Positions 50,085-61,677 of a DNA stretch of 64,000 bases are shown one piece after another. The stretch lies in NCBI GenBank assembly GCA_907164885.2, contig OU015491.1, positions 114,899,580 through 114,963,579 of the forward strand, in the 5' to 3' direction. Numbering within the stretch: position 1 is the stretch's first letter; the number at the start of each line of letters is the position of its first letter. Position numbers and translations under genes: made by a program. The notes beneath the pieces were generated by a model. That model was not told the origin of the DNA and ran no database searches. It saw only the letters and a list, made by a program, of their open reading frames with translations. The stretch is from Dolomedes plantarius (Eukaryota > Arthropoda > Arachnida > Araneae > Dolomedidae).

Positions 50085-50869
50085 CAGTTAATACCCCGAC
50101 TTACTCAAACTTGAAGTTACGCGGTTTTTGATTTAACCATTTTTTCACCTTTTTCGAATATTGGAAGGAAATTTCCCCAAAAAACTTTAAATGTTGCGTG
50201 GAAGAAACTTTGTCCAATATTTCTTTTCAACGATATGGAAACAACGCCTGAAACTGTTCGTATTGCTCATGTGAGAAGTTGTCGATCTTTCCAGGCAATT
50301 TGATATGGAAATCGATGGAGATTATGTCGACGAGCTGTTGGATTCTCATCTTGAGGAGCGGACAGTTGATGATCTCATGGAGATGTGTCAGCAAAGCATC
50401 CCTGAAGACACTTCAGACACTTCAGACAAAATTTCACAAGAAAAGCCTATGACAATTATAAACTTGACAGAAGGTCTCGGCGCAGTTGAGAAACGGTTAC
50501 AGATTTTAGAGAATATAGACTCTAATAAGGATCGCGTGATCACGACAAAGCAGGGAATTTTTAAAAAATGTTAGTCATGTATGAAGGAATTTTTCGCGAT
50601 GGAAAAAGGCATGAATCCGGCAGACTACTTTATTGGATTTTTAAAAACCATAAGCATAATTTTTTTTAAATATCTTGTACATATGTATAAAAATAATATA
50701 TAAAAGAATATTTTAATTTTTTAATACAATATTCATCTTTTAACTGGTTTTTTTGTAATTTCTTTTTTCCAATTAGACAATACTTATATGTATTTATATG
50801 CAAAGTTGTACCCCGACTTACGGGATATTTCGTCGGTCCCTGCTATCACATAACTTCGGGATATTACTG
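50085..50869 (+). mobile_element. Tigger/pogo-like transposon, internally deleted
   Basis: Left terminus CAGTTAATACCCCGACTTAC pairs with the complement of the right terminus (CAGTAATATCCCGAAGTTAT), with TA flanks at 50083-50084 and 50870-50871. A second CCCCGACTTACG occurs near the right end (50812). Only the C-terminal part of a Tigger-type transposase remains inside. Confidence 0.78.
50180..50574 (+). pseudogene. Tigger transposase C-terminal fragment
   Basis: Starts within LNVAWKKLCPIF (near 50190), a motif at the end of the DDE region of Tigger/jerky-type proteins. A frame break follows, then the C-terminal acidic tail from 50305: DYVDELLDSHLEERTVDDLM, LTEGLGAVEKRLQILENIDS, then a stop at 50572. 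The DNA-binding CENP-B-like domain and most of the DDE core are absent. Confidence 0.7.
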
Positions 50870-51034
50870 TAGAACCTTTTCGAAAACTGTGCTTTTATAT
50901 TTATTTTTTTATCATACTATTAATCATCATATTGAACTAGATAAGGAACTGTCCAAACTCTTTACCACACAAGCAGGTTTCCATATCTACTTATAAAACA
51001 TCCGTAAAACAAATTTTCGTTAGAATATTGAGGA

Positions 51035-51290
51035 ATGGTTACCGTTGGCAGAATTTCCAGAAACAAATATGGGCCAATTGCAAAATGTTTATGCTGGGAC
51101 AACAGTTGTAAAATGTCGTTGTTCAACTACAAAATAAGAGTTGAACTTCTCTCCCAACGGTTGAGTCAACCAACAGCCAAACGTTGGGTGAGCTACAATG
51201 CCAACCGTTCTTTCAACTAATCCCAACACCCAAATACAATTGTTGGTTACTATGCGAAATACGATTGCCCAACAATTTCCCAACAGTGTT
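51035..51290. repeat. CAAC/GTTG-rich inverted motif cluster
   Basis: About a dozen CCAAC or GTTGG words in both orientations, including a 7-bp stem CCCAACG...CGTTGGG around 51151-51187. No coding domain is recognised; frames on both strands are products of this bias. The origin is unknown. Confidence 0.5.
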
Positions 51291-51699
51291 ACATCGGTTC
51301 AGACAGGAATTTAACCATGTGCAGACCCCCTCCCCCCCGACTTAAGAGGAGGTATGGGGGTATACAATATCCCCCAGGCAAAAGGTATACAGGATTAAAA
51401 TACTCACTTTTTGTTCCAATCTTATTTTCAGTCTTTAGAATTAGACAGCCTGTATCTCAGCCTGAAATCGAAACATATTGATTCATGGGTGATTAAGTAA
51501 AACAGTTTTTTAGAACACATTATTTATTATTGCTATAGTACACTGTACAGTACGACTTAACTACAAATTCTTTATTTTTAATACATAAAAATTGCATAAA
51601 AATACATAAAAACCAATTCAACACCAGATAGTCATCGGATATATTCGGCCCATCTAGTTCAATGAACATAGCTTTCAAAATCCCCATTAATTTGGCAAC
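51291..51699. other. Unassigned spacer
   Basis: Contains a CCCCC-rich patch at 51327-51370 and otherwise AT-rich DNA. Nothing identified. Confidence 0.4.
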
Positions 51700-51762
51700 T
51701 TTTTTATATATGGTGCCGGGCCACTTCCGAGGCTCTAGTGGACCACCGGTTGGAAATCTCTG
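51700..51762 (-). mobile_element. hAT terminus fragment
   Basis: Read on the minus strand from 51762: CAGAGATTTCCAACCGGTGG followed by TCCACTAGAGCC. The CAGNGNTTCCCAACC-like start is the classic hAT terminal form. The other end was not found, so only one terminus is supported. Confidence 0.5.
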
Positions 51763-53541
51763 CTTTAAACATTAAATACAACCGTGATAAATTTACTAAA
51801 GTTTTTTTTATTCAAATGACTAAAATGTGTATTTATTTCATTCAAATTTACTCCGTGTGTATATTAAATATCAATCTTTTATCAAAGAGTGACTATTCAT
51901 CTAAACGCATGTTTGCTTATAATAATGCATAACAAAAATATGTTAAAGCCTCTTGGAAAAATAAATGACTCAGTTTATATATATATAATTTTTTCCTTCT
52001 TCATTTTTATTCTCTTCGTTTAACTACGATATTCTCTGCGTATGGCATCATTATTAATGTGATTTATTAAAGAAAACGTTTATTTTCACTCAAAAATTTT
52101 TGCATTAGAAGAAGTAGACTCATTTTCCGTGAAAACTTTAGACACTATTAAGATCCGTACGTCCTGAGCTTAAATGAAGAGTTCATTTTGCGTTACATGC
52201 TTTTTGCGAAACAAACGTAGCAAAAATAGGGAAAAATAATACACAAAAAAAGAAGTAGACGCGAACTCAGTGTAAACGAAAAAAATCGCATAAAACGAGA
52301 AGTCTTTGCGAAAATTACTTTCGTACATCGCTCGCAATTCATATTTAGTATTTTTATGAAAACAGCGAAATGAGCCAAGTTTGGATTTTTTTTCCCCTTC
52401 TTCTTCTTTGCCTCTTATTCAGAGAATGTTCTTTTATAGGAATTTAATTACATAAGAAAAGAAAAGCAATTTATTTTGCATTTTCCTAATATATTTTGTT
52501 TAACACTCTTACCGAAAGAAAGTATATCATTAATATTTCAGGGAAAAAGTAATTGTTAAACAACACCTTTTTTTTTGTTTTTTAAGGTAGTTTTGGCTAT
52601 CTTATTGCTGTTTTGCATGCAATCTCCCGCCCTTCGTTTGAGGGGGTGAAGTGAAACCTCTGTTTAAAGGAGAAGCGATAAAGTCTAGGAAAGGAGAAAC
52701 ACAGGTATTATTTATTAAATATATATTTCACAGAAATTATAGACATTAATAGAGTACGTATCATTGAGATGTATCTTTTGTTCTATTGAAAACATTGTTT
52801 AAGTAGCTATAAAAGGTTCGTAATATTTTTCTTTTTCTTTTTTTTTCACACAGTTCTGTTAGTTTTTGTTTTTCTTCTGTTAGTTTTTCTCTTTCTTGAA
52901 TCAGATTTGTGGAAATATTTAAGTAAGAATATGTGAATGCATGTTATAAACAAAAGAAATATTTGTTTAGATAATCAAAATTTTTAGAAAATATGTATAA
53001 GTAATAAATTTTTATTACTATTTGAAAAGGTCAAATATTTTTGTATAACTATTTATCAATTAAAAATGCCGCACACCTGTGGTTATAGAGAATATATATT
53101 TAATTAATGATATATACTTTTTAAGCTATCCTTTTACATTCACCCGCTTGAAAAACATTGCTCTTTACAAGTGATTTTACTTTTCTGCTTTAAACATAAT
53201 CCATACAAAAGGATTTTTTGGAGATATTTTATGTATATCATTCATCGTCTAGAGCTTTATAAAAGCTTAAATAGTAATGATTTTTTAATTCATAAAACAA
53301 CTTGAAATAGAACAAAAAACTGAAAAATTTTGTGATCATAATAATTAAAGTTCACTTTCTAGAAATGAGGAAAAAATTAAGAATCTATTGTTAAAACCGT
53401 AGAATTTTATATTAGTTTTGAAATACATTTTCTTCCCGCGTTAAGAATCGTCTTTTTTCTTTCTAATTATTGCTTGTAAGTATTATTTTGTGTAATACTT
53501 TTTTGTATTTATTTCGTTCTCATGAAATCATGAAATCAGTG
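51763..53541. other. Unassigned AT-rich spacer
   Basis: A GC-richer patch (CTCCCGCCCTTCGTTTGAGG, 52625-52644) stands out, but no element or gene was recognised. Confidence 0.4.
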
Positions 53542-53878
53542 TGCAGGGTGTACCGTCGAAAGTAAATGAACTGTTTTAGACCAATAATCACACTGTTGCA
53601 ATTTTACATCGATTTTTATTCAATCACAATTAAAGGCTGAAGACACGTTGCTCTGCTACAAGTATTTGACCTCGGGCAGCTGATACACTAGAGTTGTATC
53701 AAGTCACACTCGCCAGTCTCTCTGCCTGTCCTTGAAAGTCGTCCGGCGGGAGCAGCCTTGTCCAGCAATCTGCATAACGGCAGGAGATCCAACGTGGATC
53801 TGGGTCGGAACGAACCCAGGTGGATCAGTAATGGCACCTAACGTCATGCAGATCGCCTAAGCCCCAGGCCGCCCCACA
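53542..53878 (-). mobile_element. Possible solo LTR
   Basis: In minus orientation the block starts TGTGGGGCGGCCTGGGGC and ends CGGTACACCCTGCA. It is GC-rich at the start and has an AATAAA signal near the end (complement of about 53609-53618). TG...CA ends, length (337 bp) and polyA position fit a BEL/Pao-type LTR. No target duplication could be found, so the boundaries and class are uncertain. Confidence 0.4.
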
Positions 53879-54844
53879 CCATCTGTCGTTTCAAGACCAA
53901 ACACATGTACATCGTTATTTGGACCCATAAATATATAAAAATACCAATAGGTTTTATTTTACCGATAAGCACACATTTATCTATCTTTGAGCAGTTCTCT
54001 ATTTGTTGTTGGTATACAAATAATTTACAAAGCAAATTTGTTTCACGAAACACTTTTTAGTATTCTGATTCGTTCAAAAACCTCTAGGTTTCAATTCTTT
54101 CAAAGAATTCATAAAGGGAATTTTATGGAAAGTATGATTGTTTGACCTTGTCTTATAGTGTAACAGTATTATATGTGCTATTGGATGGATGTATTAAAGT
54201 CACATGGGATCCTTTTAATGTTCATATTTGCTTTCATTAATTACTTTACGTTCATTTATTTACTTTCCTGCATTTCTATTCTCGCTCATTCAAGAATTGC
54301 GCTGGTTCTAAATTGAATATACAAATGCCGAGGAAGTAGATAAGAAATCTTTTTACAATAACGAATTTGACTCGGGTACCTAAATCTCTGACTTAAAAAG
54401 GTTAGTTTTTTGTTTTTAGTTTTAAATTTGCAAGACTTTCAAATGCAAGTTTTTTTTTTCTTTTTAGATAAGACGGCAAAAAAAAAACAGATTTTTAGTT
54501 GTTCATTGAGTCCTATTTCTTCATAATGAAAGTGTACAAAATGGATTCCCGTGCATGAGGCCTGAGTTGAAAATTCAGAGCCTCATAACTTTTCCTTTAT
54601 AAGCTATGCCCTGACAAGTCGTTCATTTTCCAGTTTTTATAATGAGGAATAATTTAACATCTCTAAAATATATTATTTTATTGATTAAACTTTCAACCGA
54701 ATTTGACGTAGTGTTATAATGTTATCATCATACAAAATTGATGAGCAATGAGAATTTACCTGTTTTAGCCCTGTAAAACTCATCGAGTTCAACATTCGTT
54801 TTTTAATTCTTCTGATTAAAAGAAATTGTGTTTCCTAAAAACTT
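53879..54844. other. Unassigned AT-rich spacer
   Basis: No features recognised. Confidence 0.4.
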
Positions 54845-55832
54845 TTTTTCCTACTTCAGGGCAGCGTCCACATCAGCCATAAGCCCCCTGGCAGCCCGAT
54901 AAAAACTGGCCTTGTTATGAAAGTTGTCAGGAGGACAGTTCAGAAAAGAAAGCGCAGGACAGCTTGTCAAATGAGTAAAATCCATAACAGCGCCTGAAGA
55001 ACACAGGATACAGTCAGGACTATCTACCACGCCAATACGGCATAGGTGATATTGTAAAAAGTCATGCCCAGTTAAAAGTTTAAAATTAGCAGTAAAGACC
55101 GATCGAGGAAGGTTCATGGGAAGTGGAGAACACAGCAATGGACTACAGGCCCTACCCACCACAGCTTCAGCATAGTGATTTCTAAGGGACCTTTGAATTT
55201 ATATTATACTACGCCATAAAATTGCTGGTAAAACAGAGTAAAGTGTGGCTACAGCAAGTTACATCATTTTTTTGCAAGGATGTCGGCTTTTTCGTTTCCT
55301 GGAATCCCACAGTGACTAGGAATCCATTGAACGACAATTTTCCTGTCTATAGAAATTGCTTGATCAAAAAGCTTCTTAGTTTCTGCCACGTGGTAGGAAT
55401 CACTTGTTGTAAGTGAAGTAATAGCCGAAATTGCAGACTGGGAATCTATAAAGAAAGCAAATTTCCTAAGTGGAGTACAAAGATTTATTAAGTTTAGAAT
55501 GGGTCGTTTCAGAATGCCTCGATTTTAGCATCGAAGTGTGTGGCATTAGAGCCTACAAGATAAAATTCCTTGAAGAATCCCTTACAGTAAAGTCCAGCCC
55601 CAGTTGCACTCTCCGTTGTAGAACCATCAGTATAAATATGGAACCCTACTTGGATATTTTGCAGCGATGATCTGCAAGGAATTGGCCCTGAGAATCTCAG
55701 GGATATCATCACATTTCTTTACAGATGCACCAATAGTGAGGCAAAAAGTAGAGATCCTAAAAAGTTTTAGTAGTACAGCTCTATATCTCAACGATGCAGA
55801 ATAATCCATTGTATCTTGTGTGCTTATTGGGA
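54845..55832 (-). pseudogene. LINE A: RNase H and C-terminus of a jockey/I-group element, 5'-truncated
   Basis: Reading 5' to 3' on the minus strand: a post-RT segment (YSASLRYRAVLLKLFRI, 55809-55627); RNase H with YTDGSTTESATGAG (55640-55570), FFIDSQSAISAI (near 55450) and IPSHCGIPGNEKAD (near 55290); then a C-terminal Cys-containing tail (55162-54851; CRIGVVDSPDCILC, then FTHLTSC). Frameshifts separate the parts. It ends near AGTAGGAAAAAAAG, a possible A-rich tail. RT and endonuclease are missing. The family differs from LINEs B and C, whose RNase H and tails are distinct. Confidence 0.82.
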
Positions 55833-55845
55833 TTTAATGTTATAA
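55833..55845. repeat. 13-bp junction sequence J1
   Basis: TTTAATGTTATAA (minus: TTATAACATTAAA) lies between the 3' end of LINE B and the 5' end of LINE A. It is one mismatch from J2 and J3. Confidence 0.8.
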
Positions 55846-57016
55846 ATGAATATGTTTAACCGTCCACACCCGAAGGTTATACGGTAAAAATCCGCTAGAC
55901 ACATCTACCCGACAGTAATCTTCCAGTCGGGGCCCACATGCAACCCGAAGGGAACAAATCTGCTCCCAACCAGCCACCAAGTAGACATATAATTAATTCC
56001 TAATTAAGAATATATTTCATTCAGCAACACTGTAGGAAAATAAGTGCTCGCAATACCATAGCTAAAGAATGATTAATCTAAATTAATTTTATCATTACAC
56101 TTTGTAAAGCATTATATCCCAAATATCCTAGCCTTTGTTCCTGGTTGCACCCTGCTTTGGCCGAATTATATTTTCCTTTCATTTTGTTTCCGCTTTTTTC
56201 CTTCCTCACATTACCCCTTTTTTTCTTTTTCCTTTTAGTTTACAATAATACAATTACACATAGTGTACACTAAAACAATTATACACAATATACATTGCAA
56301 TAATACAACTATCCATAATATACAATAATGCAATACAGTAACAATAATACTGTTAATACAAATATATAACAATACAAATATATTATAAACCGATGCATGT
56401 GTAGCAACACATATACGACAATATATATAGCAGTACCGTTACGGTAACACAGCAGCAGTAGCTATTACATAAATATTACTACATCTTTTATATTAGCACA
56501 CTAATTACATACACATAGCAACTTGATTTGGGAAGATAATGCAACACTATTTCAGTACACAATACAACCATTTAGATTCACAATGCAACATAATCTAGAT
56601 ATTCAATGCTACAGTTTTATATTTCAGTACTACAATCAATTTGCACTACGCTACCATTTATGCACACCTTACTAATTTAATAATAATACAATACGCCATT
56701 GAAGATAAAACACATTGCTGTGCAGTTAAGAAGCGTTACAACTCCTTTTAGTCGTTTTACAACAATGTAAACACAATGAAGCTCAGTTTAAATATATTAT
56801 TCTACTGTTTTGAAGCCCATTACATCAACACTAACACACGGTATTAATAAATAATACCCTATTACATTTCCAAATGGAAAATACATGATACTAACAATTT
56901 ACTCAATACACTGTTGAAATACACAATTCTCAATTCTAGGACCAGTAGCTTAGAAGATACTAAAACAACAATAAAAAGAGACACAAGAAGCAACTTAATT
57001 ACCCAATGTCCCCATG
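55846..57016 (-). other. Probable 3' UTR of LINE B
   Basis: Downstream (minus strand) of the LINE B stop at 57017 lies about 1.2 kb of AT-rich, TACA/CAATA-iterated sequence with no ORF. It ends in a GC-richer patch at 55860-55980, directly before junction J1. Assigned by position. Confidence 0.45.
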
Positions 57017-58374
57017 TCATGAAGACCCAGGCACACATGGCAATTGTAATTCTATCAGAATGTTCATAATATTTTTTATGACTTTTCTACAATAATAATC
57101 ACAGTAAAATCTATGTTTGTCCCAGTTTTCGCTATTTTTCGGGAGCTTACTCCTGACCTCTCTAAGTAATTCACAACTAAACAAACAATGTTCGACAGTT
57201 TGTCCTTCGCCACATTCACATTGACTATCTTTATTATGAAATCTCTGTTGGTAAGCACCAAATATTCCATGGCCTGCTATTGTTTGGTTGACTAGAAAGT
57301 CCCCCATTAATCTTTTCTCACTCACTTTTGGGAAAATCTCGTATACTCTTCTTCCAATAGTGGAAGCATTCCACCTTTCCTGCCATTCTTTAATGATGTT
57401 TTTAGTTAATATTTTCCTTATCTTTTTCTTGTTATATTTATAATTTGTTCCTATCTGTGGAAGTTCGGTGGCCTCCTTCGCCACTTTATCGGCCTCTTCA
57501 TTTTGTCTAATCCCAACGTGCGCCTTAACCCAGTGTCAAGTGATCTCGGCATTTACCTCTCAAATTATTTGCTTAACATTTTCAATAATTTCTCCTCTGT
57601 ACTCGACACTACTAATCGCTTCCAGAGCGCTTCTCAAATCAGTGAATATATAAAAAATTTTTACTTTAATGTCCCTGGCAAGCTCGACCGCCATTTGAAT
57701 AAACCTCAATTCAGCAATATAAGAGTTGCCTCCTCCAATTCTTTCTTTCAATACATATTTTTCAATTCGATCTTCACACAAGATCACTCCAGAGCCTGCC
57801 CTATCATCCTTTTCAGAACCATCTGTGTATATACTAAATTTTGTCTTAAGTTGCATGTTTAGAGTCCAATTTGTTGCCCATAGATTTTCCAAATTTCTAA
57901 TTCTATTCTTTTTAATCTCACAGATTTCGCTATTATATATTACGTTTTCTATTTCAATTTCTCTGCCCTCTATGAATATTTCATAAATTTGTTTATTCAT
58001 TTTAGCTCTAAGATCTAAAGGAGGACAGCCGGAAAGTACATTCAGTGCCTCCGTTGCAACAGTCCTATAGCACTTGGTAATTGCAATCATAAATGGTCTT
58101 TGTGATTCTCGAATTTTCATGGTCTCTTTGTCATTATATTATGCTTCAGCAGCATATAGTAGTATCTTCTCTATAATAACTTTGTATATTTATTTTATTA
58201 TTTCCGTTCTCATGCCCCATGTCTTTTTAACATATCTCATAATCTTATGTAATATTTTGAGTGCTTTTTCTCTCGTCTCAATAATATGTCTATGAAAGTT
58301 TAGCTTATTATCCAGTATTACACCTAGATACTTAATATCTTTAACATATTTTATATTACCGTTCTCAATCTTAA

Positions 58375-59679
58375 CCCATTTAAGACTGGCGTTGCGAAAA
58401 CGCAACATTAATTTCTGTATTTTTTAAAGGCATGATCAAAATTTTGTACGTCTGAAGTAACATTTTTATTTTCTTCTCTATACTTCAATTGATCATAGTA
58501 ATTTTTTTGTTTCCTCATTTTCCCGCTTTTAGCACTTGCAAAAAATTGTTTTTTTCTGGTATTTTGAAAGGGAAAAAAATGACTATTTTCAAATAATAAC
58601 CTTAGATAGCAGCACATGTTATATTTTCGATTTGATGCTTGTTTCGACTTTACTAGAGACTAAAGAACAAAATGGCTTCAACAGATAAATCATAATTTTT
58701 GTTTTTATGTTTCTCAATTCATATTGTTAAAAATGTTGCGAAAACGCAACATCAGTCCAAAGTGTATTACTTATTTCCAATGTGTTTTATTAGTGCTGCC
58801 TAGTTTTTCGTGCAGAAAATTGGTATTGTTTGCATTTCAGATAAGTTTGTCTCTAGAAAAAAGCGATTTTTGACATTGGAAGAGACATTGGAGTATTTTC
58901 ATGGGCTAGATGATGATATTTCAGAATCGTCCTCAACAGTAGCTAATGAGGAACCATAATTCGTCATTATCCCTCCAGATTCGGATGATTTGACGGATGA
59001 AGAAGCTATTGATGATATTATTTTATGTGAAAATGTCGAATCCCCTAAAGACATTGCAGGTGAAATCGACATATTATTTCTAATAAATGTGAAAGTAAGC
59101 AATACAGTAAGAAAAAGGACCATATTGTTTGGGTAAAATGGAGACTCTACATGGATATAATGAATTCCAAAATAAGTTTATTAGAGTTTCAGAGATCTAT
59201 ATCTTTGAGAAAGCCATATCTTTGATAAAAAGGTTCGAAGCAATGCAGATGAATTTATTTTACCTGAAAATTCAAATATTGGAAGACCATCTTCAATTCA
59301 AAATCTAATTCTCAACGAAACTCGGAAAGACCGTATGGGCCATATTATTACTAAAAATAGTGAAAATAAACAAAAAAATGTAAACACTGCAAAAGTCTAA
59401 TAATTACTGTATGTAATAAGTGTAATGTACCTCTTCATGCTAAATGTTTCAAATATTTTAAAATTCTTTAAAAAAAATTTATAATTTAAAATTTTTATAT
59501 TTTTTAAATTTTTATATCGCTTTGGACTGATGTTGCTAAAACGCAACATTTTGTAACTCTCGTAAAAATAAATTTAATTTTATGGAAACAACTTATTTGT
59601 GTAATTAATGTTCTAAGAAGTGTTAAAAAACTGTTTGGTGCATTTCCAATAAGGGAAACATGGAACGGTCCTAAATTGG
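58375..59679 (+). mobile_element. piggyBac element, internally deleted, inside LINE B
   Basis: Ends CCCATTTAAGACTGGCG (58375) and the complement CCAATTTAGGACCG (59679) are flanked by TTAA (58371-58374, 59680-59683). Removing the insert plus one TTAA joins the LINE reading frame without a gap (RRPTI to KIENG). A 16-bp palindrome GTTGCGAAAACGCAAC near the left end recurs at 58736-58751 and, with changes, at 59534-59549, two of the three copies preceded or followed by the TTTGGACTGATG terminal motif. The element contains the N- and C-terminal remains of a transposase. Confidence 0.85.
58880..59460 (+). pseudogene. piggyBac transposase remnants (N-terminus and Cys-rich C-terminus)
   Basis: The N-terminal part reads LEETLEYFHGLDDDISESSS then, after a stop, FVIIPPDSDDLTDEEAIDDI, the acidic start typical of piggyBac proteins. 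Near 59385-59455, in a shifted frame, KCKHCKKS-like and VCNKCNVPLHAKCFKYF segments form the C-terminal zinc-finger (C-x2-C ... C-x2-C ... H-x3-C). The DDD catalytic core between them is absent. Non-functional. Confidence 0.75.
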
Positions 59680-61306
59680 TTAATCGTAGGTCTTCTACTT
59701 ATCTCGCCTTTACATGTCACTATTGTATAGTAGCATTTGTCGATTCTATAGTTTAGATTATGCTCATTGGCCCATTTTTCACATAGATCTATTACTTCTT
59801 TTGATTTTTCCGAGAACTTATACCCTACTTAGCTGCTAATACAGATCATCACATCATCTGCAAATGCTTGAATATGAAACCATTCTTTATATTTTGCTAT
59901 ATTCAATAGATCATTAATTACAATTAACCATAAAATGGGACTCAGGGAAGGTCCTTGGGGAACCCCAACATTATATTCAAAATCTTCTTTGCCAACAATG
60001 ATTTTTCTATTACTTAGATAACTGTAAATAATCCTGCATAAATATTTTTCGAGTTTCAATTTCTTAATTTCTTTTATTATACTGTTTTTCTTGACCGAGT
60101 TAAAAGCATTGGTGATATCTAATGTTATTAGACAAGTATGTTTCCCTTCTTTTTATTTGCTTCAACTCGTTTTAAAATATTTCTGAGGGCATGTATTGTG
60201 CTGATGTTAAAACGGAATCCAAACTGTTCCTTTGATAATAACTTATTACTTTCTATATGGATAACCAATGTAGTTGTGATAATTTTGTCCAATATTTTCC
60301 CTAGTATGGGTAAGAGACATATCGGTTTATACGATCCTGGTAGTTCTTTATCTCAACCTTCTTTATGGAAATAGATAACTCTAGCCCTTTTCCACTCATC
60401 GGGGAAATAAGCCTGTTGTAGACATTTGTTATACAGTGTGTTCAGTACTTCTTTATCAGCCTTGTATGCAGCTTCAATAATGCTCAGTGTTAATCCATCT
60501 ATACCTGGAGCTTTGTCCTTTGCCATTTCACCCATGATAAGGTCCAACTCCAGTATAATTATTTCCCTGAATTCTTCCATTTGTCCTTCATTCTCTTCTT
60601 CATCTTCCATGTGATCTGTACTTTTAAAATGATGTGAAGCCAATACTCTTTCAATTTCTTCTTCTTTATCCACTTTTATTCCTTCTTCATTAATCATCGA
60701 GCTTACCTCGTTCCTTTTTTTCTCATTTGTGACACCTTTAACCGAACCGAAAGTGTCCTTTATTGTTAACTTGTTCAGAAATAGTTTAAAAGCGCTTCTT
60801 TTAGCTTCTAATATTTTTCTTCTATAAACAGCTCTTTCCTTCTTAAACTTTTCCATTAGAATCTTTCTTTCATTACTGTCTCTAGCCTTTTGATACTTTC
60901 TACGCATCGCCCTAACCTTGCTCCTTTCAATATTCAATTCCCTTGTCCACCACTACGCATTAACTCTTTGTACCTTTTTCTTTTTTCTTTTGTGCTTCGC
61001 ACACAATTTAGTAAGGCCATTATTTAATTCTTTAATTGTTTCATCAATCGTTTGACTACTCATTTTCTGCTTTAAATCTTTCATAAACTTTCTGACTTCT
61101 ACATTAAACCCGATCCAATCCATTTCCTTCAATTCCCATCTAGGGTAGCTTTTCATATTCCATTTAAGGTTTTCTTTATTGATCTCAAATATGATGGCAT
61201 TAAGATCGGTATTATTAAATTCATCACTTATTCTCCAATTCCTTATCCAGTCTACATCTATTCCAAATGTTATAGACAAATCAGTCCACCCTTGTCCAAA
61301 TGGACC

Positions 61307-61319
61307 ATTAATGTTATAA
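61307..61319. repeat. 13-bp junction sequence J2
   Basis: ATTAATGTTATAA separates the 3' end of LINE C from the 5' end of LINE B. Identical to both J3 units. Confidence 0.85.
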
Positions 61320-61677
61320 GTCTAAGCTTAACATCGTCCCACCTTGACGGCATATTTGACGGCACAGAGTCCCACCTTGACGGCACAGAATTTTTATGAA
61401 GAGCGGTCGTCGCGAAGGAGCACATCCCTAGCTCCGACACTTGGCTACATATGCAACTTTACCGAGTCGCTCCACATTAGCCAACCGCCTGCAGAACGCC
61501 TTTTTCGCTATTTACACATACTTTATTAAAATGGGTTACATCACAGCAAAATACATCAAGATTGACAAGCTATGGCTGCAGGACGTGTTCGTCCATCAGC
61601 CTTTTAACGATTTTGTTTACTACTTTACAACAGTAGTAATCGTTATATAGTTTATATTTACTCCAAGTTCTTGCATT
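61320..61677 (-). other. 3' UTR of LINE C
   Basis: About 360 bp of relatively GC-rich sequence between the LINE C stop (61678) and junction J2. It contains a tandem GTGCCGTCAAGGTGGGAC-type repeat near 61339-61385 (minus strand). Assigned by position. Confidence 0.55.

Larger units (their letters stand above)
57017..61306 (-). pseudogene. LINE B: R1/I-group LINE ORF2 (endonuclease end, RT, RNase H), broken
   Basis: Minus strand, 5' to 3': the end of the endonuclease (GWTDLSITFGIDVDWIRNW, 61279-60953); a linker (60937-60353) with DKAPGIDGLTLSIIEAAY; RT including GVPQGPSLSPILWLIVINDL and an intact AFADDVMI (about 59870-59860); KYLGVILDNKLNF (near 58310); RNase H with IYTDGSEKDDRAGSG (57830) and FTDLRSALEAIS; HWVKAHVG; and a Cys-rich tail CECGEGQTVEHCLFSC (57220). 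Few breaks: a TAG for TGG-type stop at about 60950, a stop after YFHKEG and one after CISS, plus a piggyBac insertion at TTAA (58371-59683). 5'-truncated at junction J2. Confidence 0.88.

Noticed and set aside
57503..58295. Plus-strand frames opposite the LINE RNase H region
   Set aside because: They are antisense shadows of LINE B. Plus-strand frames at 60138-60614, 61729-62091 and 62425-63201 were rejected likewise.
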